Positions 22,733 through 33,526 of a DNA stretch of 64,000 nucleotides are shown in pieces. The translations under genes and the position numbers were made by a program. Origin of the DNA: Gamarada debralockiae (Eukaryota > Ascomycota > Leotiomycetes > Helotiales > Hyphodiscaceae); assembly GCA_002803225.1 (NCBI GenBank), contig NXFV01001816.1:17655-81654 (forward strand), read 5' to 3'. Each line of letters begins with the position of its first letter. The stretch's first letter is position 1. The notes beneath the pieces are model-generated. The model worked only from the letters and a program-made list of their open reading frames with translations, was not told the origin of the DNA and ran no database searches.

Positions 22733-23366
22733 TGCAATGATGTATTAAAAACTAGTTGAAGTTGGCTCCTGTCTGCTTCTTTCGCCGCCGCCTTCTCTTC
22801 TCTTGTCCGAGGGAGCTACCCTTCAGTCGTCGAATTTGGTATAAAGAACATCACGTTGGGCTTTGGGTCATTTTTGAATACCTCGATTTGAAAGACCTGA
22901 TCCTTACAGGGAAGGAAGACTAGTCCTTATTTCTAAGGAGAATCATGTGTCACGTGATATCATTATCAGATGACAGGTAGGGTATTTCAGAGTGGTCCCT
23001 GCAAGAAGGCCCATTGGCTGGACAAGGGAACAATGGCTGCCGCTAACCCCTGAGTCGTATTCATCTCGACTCTAATCTCAAATCGTACTCAGGAGGCGCA
23101 GGTTTTGCATCATCATTATCTAGGCAGACTTTATTTAGGAACACAGTTGCTACCAAAGAGCACATCCCCTGCGTCAATGATGGTGGAGATAACGGCACTG
23201 AATATATTCTCATGCACCGCGACGCGGAGATACGGTGTTTCCGCCGACCGTCTCCTATCGGTTGGAGGAGCGCTGTCTAGCTTTGATTACTTTGAATTTT
23301 TTATATCAAGTTGTCTTCAGTTTCAGTTCAAGCCGTTAACTTTTCTTACACATCTACCTCCACAAC
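22733..23366. other. Intergenic, nothing recognised
   Basis: It contains a CACGTG-type sequence (GTCACGTGATATC, about 22950). No gene can be supported. Confidence 0.4.
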
Positions 23367-24611
23367 AATGTCAACTATAAACGCCGCAGCATTCCTCCTC
23401 GAGGCAGAGGGACCTTGGGTTGTCAAAGAAGCCACTTACTACCCGCTAGGGCCAGGACGTGATCAAGAATGGTGCCGTTGCGTTAAACCCGAGTTCGTAC
23501 CCCCGTTCTCCCTTCAAATGGCTCCTTCTGATGTAGAAAAAGTGGATTGGAAGATCCAAGCAATGGGCAAGAGGGTTCCATTCCCCAAGAGCTACCCCGC
23601 AATTATCGGCGCGGACATCGCGGGGGAGATCTACGACGTAGGTGAGGGCGTGACGAGTTTCAAAAAGGTGATCGTGTTATTGGGTGAGTCCAATCGTTCA
23701 ATTCAGAATCTTCTCCAATGTGTGATGGCTAATCGTTCTTCCTCGTTCAGCAAAGTAAACTGGTTCCTCACAGGCCGTCCTCAAGAAGGCGGGCTCTAGC
23801 AATACACCACGTGCATCACCAACCTCGTCTCGCATCTTCCATCCAACCTCTCTTTCACAGCCGGCTGTGTCCTTCCTCTGTCCATCAGCACCGCCTCGAT
23901 GGGTCTCTATCATCCTATCGCTTCGCACTCCAATTCCCTCAATTGAATCCAACGCCTTTCAACAAAGTCCTTCTTGTCTGGGGCGGCTCGTCAAGCTATG
24001 GGAGTACCACGATGCAACTCGCGATCGCGTCTGGCGCTACGGTCATTGCTACAGCTTCCGCAAAGAACCATGCTTTTGTGAAGAGTATTGGTGCGCATGT
24101 CGTGCTTGATTATCATGACGAGGCAATTGTTAAGAACTTGGCTGCAGAGATCAAGAAACTCGCTGCTGGATTTCCGGACGAGTTTAATGGAAACTTCCTT
24201 AGTGCGCTGGATACCATTGCTGAGGATAAGACATGGAAGGCCTGTGCGGAAGTCGTCAAGGCTTTGGGTGGTAGAAAGGTTGTGACGTTTTGGCCGAGAC
24301 CAAATATGGATGAATGTGCGGAGGGGGTGGAACTCTTGCCTGGTATGTGATCCTTCAGCTTCGGAGGAATCTTGGGAGGAGCGTTCAGGCTGACTGCGAA
24401 TCATATAGTCAACGATACTTCGCAGCTAGGCCAAACTAAGGGAGATTGCTGAGCGGTTTGGGGCCGCTATGTTCCAGAAGGTTTGAAAGCTGAGACTCTG
24501 AGAACTGTGCCGGAGTCCATTGTTGTTGGGAAAGGCTTGGAAAAGATTGCTGACGGGGCTGAAGTGCTTAAGAAAGGCATTTCTGCGGGAAAGGTCGTGG
24601 TAGAGCTTTGA
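23367..24611 (+). pseudogene. Frameshifted MDR (zinc-type) alcohol dehydrogenase / quinone oxidoreductase
   Basis: The whole length of a fungal medium-chain dehydrogenase of the ToxD-like enoyl-reductase type is present but spread over frames. The start is MSTINAAAFLLEAEGPWVVKE. After GPG the family's VIKNGAVALNP continues one base out of frame. VDWKIQAMG and FPKSYPAIIGADIAGEIYDV follow. Then KKGDRVIG needs one base restored. SHLPSNLSFTAGCVLPLS is preceded by a stop. The NAD(P)H-binding VWGGSSSYGSTTMQLAIASG is intact, and the end is AGKVVVEL. Introns at about 23684-23750 and 24343-24406 are still recognisable. The breaks are mostly single missing bases and one or two stops, so decay is recent, or the assembly has indel errors here. 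A functional protein is not encoded as written. Confidence 0.8.
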
Positions 24612-24889
24612 ACCAACTGTACTGTATGAATCTGCAGTAGTCGCGAAGATATCATTTTGTGGGCAGGCGCTGATTTGCGTCACGTGTGTTCAGGGTACTG
24701 TCAGCCTGTAACACTTCTCCTGCAACTTGGGCGGCTAAGCACCTTATCCTCATTCTTCGTCCCTAATCCCTTTTGCCTTTACTACTTTTACAGTAATTTT
24801 TACGTTCTATATATGTTGTTACGTCCATAACAGTCAGAGCGGCGATAAGCTTTCAGAGTGGTGGCATAACTCAAGCCAGTAATTTCAAA
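24612..24889. other. Intergenic
   Basis: This short gap between two pseudogenes shows nothing. Confidence 0.4.
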
Positions 24890-27119
24890 ATGAACCGGAG
24901 AGGATCGACGACTACGACAGTCATTTGCTCTGCAAATTTTGCAAGAAGCTTAGAGATATCGATTTGTTGTACTCAAGCAGCTCTCAGAGACCTCTTTGCC
25001 ATTACGCCAGTTACACTGCGTCGGCTCAATCGGCAAGGGGGATGTGTCCTATGTAAAGCTTTTCTGCCTGTGTGGAAGACAAACAAACCGGGCTGGTCAA
25101 AGAATGTTGAAGGTAAGGGGGATGTGGGAGATCCTGAAGCAGACAATATCACGCTCGAAAGATATGGATTGAACTACTTTGTCCTTAGCCAACAGGTGCG
25201 GCATCAGGCTCGGGTGGCTTATTAGGATAGCGAGGTCTTCCGCATGCAGGTGGTGTTTTTCACTAACCGTGGTATGTCAGACAGTATACCCAAGCGAGTC
25301 AGAGATGAGTTTCTAATAGATTGCAGAAGGCACAGTATCTTACATTGTCGAAAGCAGGCCATGTCTCATCCAGTCTGATTCAGATGCTTCGCTTTCATTG
25401 CTACTGTAAGGGATGGATGGATGATTGTCGGAACCCACATCAAAAATGTTGTTGGGAGCACGACCTTGTCAGTTGAGCTGTATTTTGGGGGCGAAATATA
25501 GTAGCATTTCTAGACCTAGCTGATATCTAAGGAGCTGAAATACAAGGAGGGGAAGAGCTCTCTTATATCACAAAAGAGGGGAAAATACAGGCTATTCCTG
25601 ATTAGGCAATTCCAACTAACAGACCTGTTGCTTCCATCGAGAGTTATTGACGTTGGAACTATATCCGGATTAAGGGATCCATTCTTGTTAATTTCAGATG
25701 GTAGGATATGAACGTGAGCTACATTGAGCCATAGTTAGGTGGTCACCTACCAATCAACACGACCTTGAAACCCTTAAGAGTGTTGACAAAGGCCATTCCG
25801 ATGGATGATCTGCCCCCCAACATACTGGGACGCCATAATACTTACAGGAGGCTTGTACTCCGTTATCTCTGGATCAATTCACTCTGCATCATCCAGGATG
25901 GGCGTAAAGACTGGGAATCAGAATCATGAAAGATGCACGAAGTGTATTCTGGAGTCACGATCAACATTTTTGCTTTCACAACCCAAACAGCGAAAGACGG
26001 AATCTTTAGCAGCTCAAACAGCAATAGGCACTTAAAGCTGTCTCACATTACACTTCCGTGCTACAGCACCAGTCGTTCAGCTCAGGGGAGTGTTTCGATG
26101 CGCCGCCCGTCTAAAGGCCACCCCAATGTGCCTGTGTACAACGAACCACTGCATAAAAGGGCCTGGGTCTTACAGGAAAGCATTCTGTCGCCAAGACAAT
26201 AGACTTCATATTTTCGGAGATCTATTGGACATGTCATACCGCTAGTCCTTCTGAAGAGTCCCCGGAAAGGTTAAGCCAGGGTGGCCCTCTACTTGCCGGC
26301 GGGAAAGATCTCTTTCAAATGCTACTCGTAAACATTGAGCCGAATCCAGTATTGGAACCAAGTGGCCTGTACAGCAAGCCAATGTTTTGGTGGTACAGAG
26401 TTTCTATTTGTACGTCGGACGGGGTATCACGAAGAGTAATGATATTGTAATAGCCATTGCTGGGTAGCAAAGGAGATCGAAAAGAGAACTAGTTACAGTT
26501 AACAAAACGGCTTATAGCTGGACTTCTACGAAGCTCCCCTGGTGTGATAAATATCTGAATTTGGAGCCCTACAAGCCTGGCTATCGAACAGAAAACCTGG
26601 AGATCGACTTGGTTACGAATGGAAATGATCCTTTCAGTCAGATTCAATCATAATTGCTAAAATTCAGGGGCGGCTGGCGCTCTCTTGGTTATTGGAGGGA
26701 GGAGTCGGTTCCAGTGTACAATAGTGTCAAGGAGGATATGATGCTCTACAACAGAGGGTTACGACCTCATATTGTGGTTATGATGAGGTAGCAACCCCCG
26801 GGAGAGTTTATGCAACCCTTGATGAAAGGCTGGACAATGAGAGTTGTCATTCGAAACTTGTACGACGCAATGTGATCTGCTTCCAGATTGCAAAGTTCGA
26901 GCATCCTGCATCGTGGTCCACCAAGGTTAATGTTACAACTGTCTATGCTCTCATGTTGGAACAGACAAACAGGAAAGTCGATGATATAGACGAATTGGCA
27001 TTGCAGAGATACCACAGGAAGATGGAATGGCTGATGGATGGGATAGGAAGGTCCTCAGCATTGTCTATAGAAAAAAATGTTTTATATCGACTTCTCAAAT
27101 TCAACTGTTTGAAGGTATG
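24890..27119 (+). pseudogene. Decayed HET-domain gene
   Basis: HET landmarks occur in order with breaks. They are an N-terminal zinc-like LLCKFCKKLRDIDLLY (about 24930-24980), which shifts frame into GGCVLCKAFLPVWK (about 25040-25085), RYLWINSLCIIQD (near 25860-25900), a KMHEVYSGVTINIFAFTTQT stretch (near 25930-25990), LHKRAWVLQESILSPRQ (near 26150-26200), and a terminal piece ending at 27119. Stops and frameshifts lie between them and within the SLCIIQ...WE region. This layout (N-terminal Cys pairs, then a central HET domain) matches the intact gene at 61456-63797 rather than the HET-E-like gene at 3342. Confidence 0.7.
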
Positions 27120-27651
27120 AATCACTACATCCAGCTATTGACCGTTTATCTATGATTATTGTCTGCAATTGGCCATGAGTACGGGGAACGTCAACTAGAA
27201 AGCGTGATTCGCTACTATGACAGCACTGCCCCAACCAGTGATGCACTTCGCCACAATTGATCCTACCCCAACCTCTTCCACTACAATCAGCGTTCGAGAC
27301 GCAGAAAGAGACTATATAAATCTTCAATCTTTTTTAGGTCATTCTTGGAAGCCGTGAAATTCACTACAACGACATATCCGAAAATACAGTTCCTTGATTC
27401 CCTGTTCAGTGCCGCCTCTACTATCATCCCCTTCAAACCTTCCTCTAGACCAAAGAAGGTTTGAATTTCCTGCCCGCTACTCTCTCATTGCCCATTCAGG
27501 CAGGACTCTCTCGAAACATCTTGCTCCGCCAATTCGATCTTCTCCCGAAACACAGAGTCACCATCGTTTCCATCATGAATCCGAGGCAAGTCAACACTCC
27601 TCAGAAATCGTTACTTCGACTTCTTATAATTTATATAGCAACACCGGAAAG
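27120..27651. other. Intergenic / possible 5' region of a small gene
   Basis: The frame of the next gene is open back to 27394, but that N-terminal extension is Ser/Pro/His-rich and looks like UTR. Confidence 0.35.
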
Positions 27652-27822
27652 ATGCCCAAATTCAGAAGTGATGACGAGAGTGAACACAAAATGATCCAAT
27701 GCACCTCCTGCTCAGGTACCGGAAAAGTCAAAACTACTTCAAACGTTGGCAAAGTTGAAGAGATCAATTGTTTGCTATGCCTTGGAATCGGAAAAATTCT
27801 TGTAGATAATGCTCAGAGATAA
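27652..27822 (+). CDS. Small DnaJ-type CxxCxGxG zinc-motif protein (putative)
   Basis: A 56-residue frame starting MPKFRSDDESEHK has two copies of the DnaJ zinc motif: CTSCSGTG and CLLCLGIG, 24 residues apart. Two such half-sites form one zinc-binding centre. Nothing else of a J-protein is present. If an upstream ATG (27394) is used, the protein has 142 residues. The role is unknown; such mini-proteins may be thiol/zinc chaperone-like. Confidence 0.45.
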   Translation: MPKFRSDDESEHKMIQCTSCSGTGKVKTTSNVGKVEEINCLLCLGIGKILVDNAQR

Positions 27823-28012
27823 TGGAACCCCAATGATCTAATTCAGACCTTCGGGTTGAGAACGATTTGAAAGCCATAAGATTGAGGGGAAGGCAAGCGC
27901 TTGAAAAGGATGAATTGGAAACTGTCACCTGCACTTTTGCTGGCGAACCAAACTTGACTTCTCTACCTTCTCGTTTTGGACGTCGTGATAGGCATAAACA
28001 CGATGCTCTGGT

Positions 28013-28441
28013 TCACTCAAGACCCCAACATTCGACGAAGACCCTAATCGCATGGCCTACGCAAATTGCTGATTTCGCAGTCTTTTCTGGCCATTCCCGA
28101 ATCCTCGTGACATTCTTTGAGAAGAACGTCTCCTTCTCCTCCGGATCATTGAGTGCCTCATATTGCTCTCCCGGCTCAGATTCAACAAGTATCAGATATT
28201 CAATCTAGCCAACATTGCGATGAACCCATGCCCCCTTCTGCGGCATCATGATTCGACCTCCTACTTCTTTCATCGTCTCCTTCCCATGATCTTTGAGATA
28301 CCTCATCTTCTCCCCTGCACTTTCCAAATATCGATATTCCCTGTCGAAATTAGAATCGATGGCGATTTCGAAGAGCTGGGATTCGGACTCGAAGGAGTAT
28401 ACTGTGGGGCATGGCTCGAACAGGGCTGGCTCTTGTTCCAT
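28013..28441 (-). pseudogene. Small hypothetical gene with one in-frame TAG
   Basis: From ATG at 28441 (context TTCAACATGG) the minus frame reads MEQEPALFEPCPTVYSFESE and continues for 78 codons to a TAG at 28205-28207. It then runs, still in the same frame, for 64 more protein-like codons (including PGEQYEALNDPEEKETFF and AICVGHAIRVFVECWGLE) to TGA at 28013. A single G-to-A change (TGG to TAG, NVG-W-IEY) would explain the stop. The family is unknown. No intron fits well. Confidence 0.5.
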
Positions 28442-28748
28442 GTTGAAGAGCGAATGGACTGGTAGCTCTCAGCCTTTGGAGAGGCATTCCAGCCAAAAGA
28501 GACCGTTACAAGGACTGAAGAACCAAATAAGGAATCAAGCCTATTTTGTTATCGGGGGTCTCATCGAGCGATGTCCAACCTATGTTCTGTCTGGAATGCT
28601 GCACCCTGAAATGGAACCCGCTAATACATCGTGGCGAATCAACGCCTGGTGATCAACACAGTGGTGAACATTATTTATGCCCCATGTCCCTTAGGAACGG
28701 AATCTGGAGTCGCCTGTTCAAAACTTCTTAACCGTGATGCCGGTGAGG
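28442..28748. other. Intergenic
   Basis: Nothing is seen in this 307-bp gap. Confidence 0.35.
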
Positions 28749-30218
28749 TCATGAAGATCTGAAGGTCCTGGAGGTCGCTGACGAGTTCTCTGACATTGAT
28801 CCATCTTCGAAATCTTGTTCCGTTTCTCCTTCTTCCTCGACCAAATACCGCTCTGGCCAAAGGAAGCCCTGTGAAGCCTTCAAAATATCACCCTGATTTT
28901 CTATCTTTTTCATCAGCAGGATCTTAGAAGCTTGCCGAGCAAAGAAAGGCTTCCGCTCCGTCTCAGCTACCTGGCCACCCAGGAAGAGAATCCATAGCAT
29001 GAGCTCTGGAAACGTTGCCAGGAGAACATTCAGATTAGAAGCGCGTTCCATCTGGTCTTTCATCCTCATTGCAACGAGTTTCAACATTCGCAGCTCGGGT
29101 GGGAGTTCTCTTAAGACAGTGTAGATATAGATGAGAGTCGCGGATCCGAAAAGCTTGAGAATCGTTATCTGAGGATCTTTAGTACTGTCAAACCAGAGCG
29201 TATGAGTCGCTCGTTCGAGGACTTCGACGCGGTCTGAGAACTGAACATCTTCTTCATAAGTGTCCACGACCTCCGTACCAGCTTTGTAACCTTCCAATAT
29301 CTCGGTCAAATTTCTGAGGCCCCAGTAAATATTCACTGCAACATCAGACAGGTCTTGCGATTCTGTGAAGTTGAAGAGACGTGTGCCGAGAGCTTTGGCG
29401 TTTTCCATGGTGCAAGGCGAGGGTTGTTTGAAGTAGACTGAGATGTCGGGGTTAAGTAGCGTGGGCTCGAGTTGAGGCTCATGCATGAGCACAATAGACG
29501 CAGTCAGATCACCTCTAGTGAGAATTGTGAGCTAGAGATATAACAAAACAGCGAATTTTCGTATAGCTTACAGTAAAACCAGCCTGCGTATGTGAGGACT
29601 GAGCACCGGAGAGTTGATCCCTCCAACCAGCTTGACAAGCTGCAGCATTCCATTCAAGTGCTGTTTCGAAGCCTGCGTCGCGGCTGCGAGAGCCTGATAT
29701 GTCGTTACAAATGATTTGTCTGATGAGACTTAGGGTCTTACGTCTTGTTGTATGAACGCTGCAACTGTTGCAACGACCCCTTCCGTTGCGGCATTCCCAT
29801 CAGAAATAGCTTTATTAACTAGAGCTATTGCATGACCTCGATGATAGAAGTAATCAATATTATCTCCATCTTCATTCCGCTTGTAAGCCAGGTGAGAGGC
29901 GGTACTGCCCATTACGGCATGGAAAAATGCAGAATTGCGAGCCGCAAGAGGAAACCATTCTCTGCGCGGCCCAGGAGGCGTGACTGTCTTTTCAGTGACG
30001 AATGTGATGTCTACGACAAATTAGCATCAAATCCAAGGGAGATCAGATTACTCACAGTAATTAACAAGTTCCTGAAGCGATATATCTTCTGCCTCTGATT
30101 TCGGTGTATAGGGCGTCACCGCTTTTGAAGATGGGCTTTGGGGAATTGAAATATTATCCTCATCGTAGTTGTCCCGCGAGTTTCCAGGCTGGGAACTGCC
30201 AGAGGAGCTTTGCTGCAT
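28749..30218 (-). CDS. Fungal transcription-factor-like protein without a zinc cluster
   Basis: Four exons rebuilt: 30218-30056, 30010-29742, 29693-29572 and 29514-28749. The introns are 45, 48 and 57 bp, all GT-AG and in phase. They encode 439 residues. The middle region has the fungal-specific regulator layout: PPGPRREWFPLAARNSAFFH, then a VMGSTASHLAYKR block, KQHLNGMLQLVKLVGGINS and RRLVLLGDLTASIVLMHEP. Such proteins normally carry a Zn2Cys6 cluster N-terminal to this. Here the frame upstream of the ATG stops at a TGA 33 bp earlier and no Cys cluster is visible. It is either a natural zinc-less member or has an upstream exon I could not find. The N-terminus is Ser/Gln-rich. Confidence 0.75.
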
Positions 30219-30904
30219 CGCGGCATCGGGCCAAATCCGATATAATTGTCAGTACTCTGTCAGGATTTGACGGCTCTGATGATGAAGGTTCTTTGCCGGC
30301 GGTCGGGGAAACTTAGCGAAGTATCTTTCAGCTGCCCCGAAAACAGCCCCCGCTTGGGGGCCAAATGCTGCAGGACGTGCCTGTACGACATTTATCCGGC
30401 AGTCCCGCCATTTTTAGCCTATTTCCTGGCCAAGGGATCCTGATGCCCCTGAAACATTATACTCTGCCCCGCCGAACACTCTCCTCCTGCCCCCATCCCT
30501 ACCCGTCGAACCCTGCACTGTGGTTACAGAGGCAGTCATATCCTGCTTACACAGCTTCGTAAGAACTTACAAAGCGTTATGGCTGCTTACAATTGGCATT
30601 AAAGAAGCACAATGTATCGGCTTGCAATTCGATTCAGTTTTCAAAACAGTGTCCACGTTGAGGCATCTTCGGGGAAGGATGCACTAAAGTTTCGGATACT
30701 CCGCCCCTGAAATTTAGCGACTCTGCCACGTGCGCTACAGGCTTTATTTTTACATCACTCCTTGAATTAGACTTCAAACCCCACTAAAAACCCTAGATAG
30801 CCACCACAAGCATCGAAAGCAACTTTCCAAGCCCTCAAAAAGTGTCTTCCAGTGTTTACATGAGGCGGATTCTTTAACGGATCAGCTAATGACAACCTAA
30901 CTGT
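30219..30904. other. Intergenic, nothing recognised
   Basis: No conserved gene is seen. Short frames overlap on the plus strand only. Confidence 0.4.
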
Positions 30905-32027
30905 TCAGAATCTCGAATTCAGCGCGACTTCTGGAAATGATTGAGAGTAGCGAAAATGAGTTGGGAGAAGCGAGGATGGGAGGAATTCCTCCTCTCGACT
31001 CTTGAACCAGTCTGGAACAGGAAGGAAGAAAGGAAGCCGGGAACACGAACCACTTGATGGCACCACGCTACTGTTAATTCCTGCCGCATCGCCCACAGTA
31101 AAGTTTTCCGCCGCCACATACTTCGCTGGCGTCCCGAAATGAACATCCACAGTCGAGCCGTTCTCCAGTAGAGGAGGGACACTTCGATGGACAGGGGTTC
31201 CTAAGGGAAGAGTCATGTACATTTGGGCAACCCCTGTGTCAATGAGCGTGCTGCCAGCGGTGCAGTTTGCACCATCGACAGCCATGCAACACTCGACTGG
31301 AGACCAGTCTCGAGGATCGGTCGCATTTGGCCGTAGGGCAAGCTTGAAAAAGTTCATCCCAGCGATGCTTGAAGCTGTAAGACCGATTGCGATCCCATCT
31401 TTGTGATCACATACCCATTTCGGAGCGGGTTGTCTGCGACAGGACGACTGTCAATGGTCCTGCACATTGAGGAATGGGTTCTTGTCTGGGGTACCTTGGG
31501 TTTCCGTCAGTCTCGCGTCCAAATCCGACGCCCATGTTTAGGATTCTAGCGGGAATTGTCGTCACAACAGGAGCAGGGCCGCTGGTGGGCGTGGGGCAAA
31601 TATGGGTGTCCGTGGTTTCGTTGTAGTTGGGACAAGTCGTCACTGCTTCCACTGCGAGAATTGGGATTCTTGCTTTGACCTCGACATCAGAGTTGGTGAA
31701 GAAGATATCCCTCGGAATCCAATGGCCGGAATACAGCCTTTTGCTGCTGGAGAGAAATTCCCATCCCAAGGGGTAAGCGGACGCGTCTGATGCGTTCCAT
31801 TCAGGCAAGCCATTTGCGGAGACGATCAGACCACAGCTTCCTGTGTCGACTATGGGATGATAGGTATATGCTGTGTCGCCAGTTCCGATTCGGACCGAGG
31901 TGCGGACATCTTCTGTGAATGGGATGACAGTATTCAAGGCGGGGTGATCGAAAGGGATGTGGACTTCAGTGGTAAAGACGCTGTAAGCCGCGTGGGCAAC
32001 AGCGGGTTGAGAGAAGAAAGGGTACAT
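30905..32027 (-). pseudogene. Secreted aspartic-protease-like protein, frameshifted
   Basis: The N-terminal part (32027 to about 31510) starts with a short leader MYPFFSQPAVAHAAYS. It contains the active-site-like IVDTGSCGLIVSA and ends near ILNMGVGFGRE. The expected next block, GTPDKNPFLNV, is one base out of frame near 31500. ADNPLRNGYVIT follows in a third frame near 31430-31390, and DGIAIGLTASSIAGMNFFKL in the first-shifted frame. The last part contains a second motif STLIDTGVAQMYMTLP and runs to 30905. Together these make about 390 residues of one protein with both DTG motifs, interrupted by at least two single-base indels and one stop. It could be a recent pseudogene or an assembly artefact. 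Confidence 0.6.
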
Positions 32028-32549
32028 CCTGAACGGTGTTACACAATAGGAGTGCTCAATTGCGCAATTTCCAACAGAAAACGATTATTTTTTGGAGGTA
32101 GGAAAGAGAAGGAGAAACGTGCTGATGCTGAGCTACCTAACTCTACGACACCATCCCATTGTAAGAGCAGAAGTGATCATCAATTGGTTCGACGCGGGAG
32201 GCCGTCTGGATCTTGGGATTGAATAAATTTGTCTAGTCATGCAAAAGCCCTATTGTCGGGTGAAGGCCATTGACTTTCGGCAGAGCACAGACCTCTTGCG
32301 ACTCCATCGCCTCTTCTCACTTAACACTCGACTGGACTGACGAACTCAACGAATTCTCCTCAAGGAACTGCAGTCCGACATGAGTATGATAGAATCTCGG
32401 ACACGTTAAACTTCTGAACCTTCGGCCGGGATGAAATGTTGAGGATGCGGCCTCCAGCCACCCGTTCCCAGCCTCTCTCTTGAATTGTCAATCTCGATTT
32501 TGAAGGGCCTTCCTTTCAAGACACTCGAAGTCGATGAATATCCGATACA
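32028..32549. other. Intergenic, promoter side of two divergent genes
   Basis: It separates the minus-strand protease-like gene and the plus-strand Cys-rich gene. No motif stands out. Confidence 0.4.
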
Positions 32550-33059
32550 ATGGCAAACCAAGACTCCAAAATCCCTCCCACCGCGATCTCATCGACTTCA
32601 GACGAACCTCCTCCACCCTACTCCGATGAATCCTACCTCCCAGTCAACCCAGGCTTTTGTGACCTTGCCTGGCGCGAGCGACAAGCAAACCAGAGACCGA
32701 AGGAAGGCATGCCGTCGGAGCAATACTACAAGCCGTGCAAAGGCTGTGGGCTGCTCTGCGGAGACTACATACCGGCATCATACAAAGCAGGCTGGCCACA
32801 ATGGGTAGATCCGTCTGTGAACTTTCGCTGGGAGTCGCACATTGCGGCAAATCAGACGGAGCATAGGGAGCTCTTGGGCTGTTGGATATGCTGGGAATAC
32901 GAACAGACGTGGGTTAAGCCTATGTTGCAGGACGATTGGTATGCGCACATGAGGAAACACTTCTTGGTCGATGGGTATCGGGTCTGTAAAGGGAAGACAG
33001 GTGCGATGCAGAGGAGGAGAAACTGCGAGGTTGTCAGGTGTCCAAAGATTCATTCTTAG
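32550..33059 (+). CDS. Hypothetical Cys/Trp-rich protein, 169 residues
   Basis: A single exon. The N-terminus is disordered with a PPPPYSDESY stretch. The rest has paired cysteines and histidines (CKGCGLLCGDYIP, LLGCWICWEYEQTW, HMRKHFLVDGYRVC, NCEVVRCPKIHS) that look like a zinc-binding module. It resembles uncharacterised small proteins widespread in ascomycetes. There is no signal peptide or membrane segment, so it is probably nuclear or cytosolic. I know no function. Confidence 0.65.
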   Translation: MANQDSKIPPTAISSTSDEPPPPYSDESYLPVNPGFCDLAWRERQANQRPKEGMPSEQYYKPCKGCGLLCGDYIPASYKAGWPQWVDPSVNFRWESHIAANQTEHRELLGCWICWEYEQTWVKPMLQDDWYAHMRKHFLVDGYRVCKGKTGAMQRRRNCEVVRCPKIHS

Positions 33060-33526
33060 TCCGTACCTCTCAGCAAAAGCAATGCCACTGGCTTTACCAC
33101 CGTTGGAAAATCCCAGAGTTAGTGAGCTCCAGTCCAGTGTCAATGCTATTTCAACCTCGTCTGATGCAGTCCCATTGGTTGATGTTTGCGTTTCATCCCT
33201 GTAATATCGGTGAGCCGATGCGGTTGGAAATGAAACGACTCTGCACCCATATAACGGAACATTCTTCTCCAGCACCACACTTTCGTTGAACTCAACATAC
33301 GTGCTACTGACGGGACCTGTTGTGTGGACCTCGAAACTGTGTTAATCAACTGCGTTGCCCCTGATACGTCGGCTGCTGAAAGGGTTGGCGACAGCATCGT
33401 CCACAAGGCTGACGCGCTGGGTGTGGTGTTACGGGCGCTCAACCGCTGCTTCTCAATCGATAAGGTCTAATGCGGATATCAGAGGTCTCCGAACGACCGG
33501 TTCATGGTCGTTGGGTTTCATAGATC
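33060..33526. other. Intergenic
   Basis: Nothing is recognised in this stretch upstream of the caspase-like gene. Confidence 0.35.
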
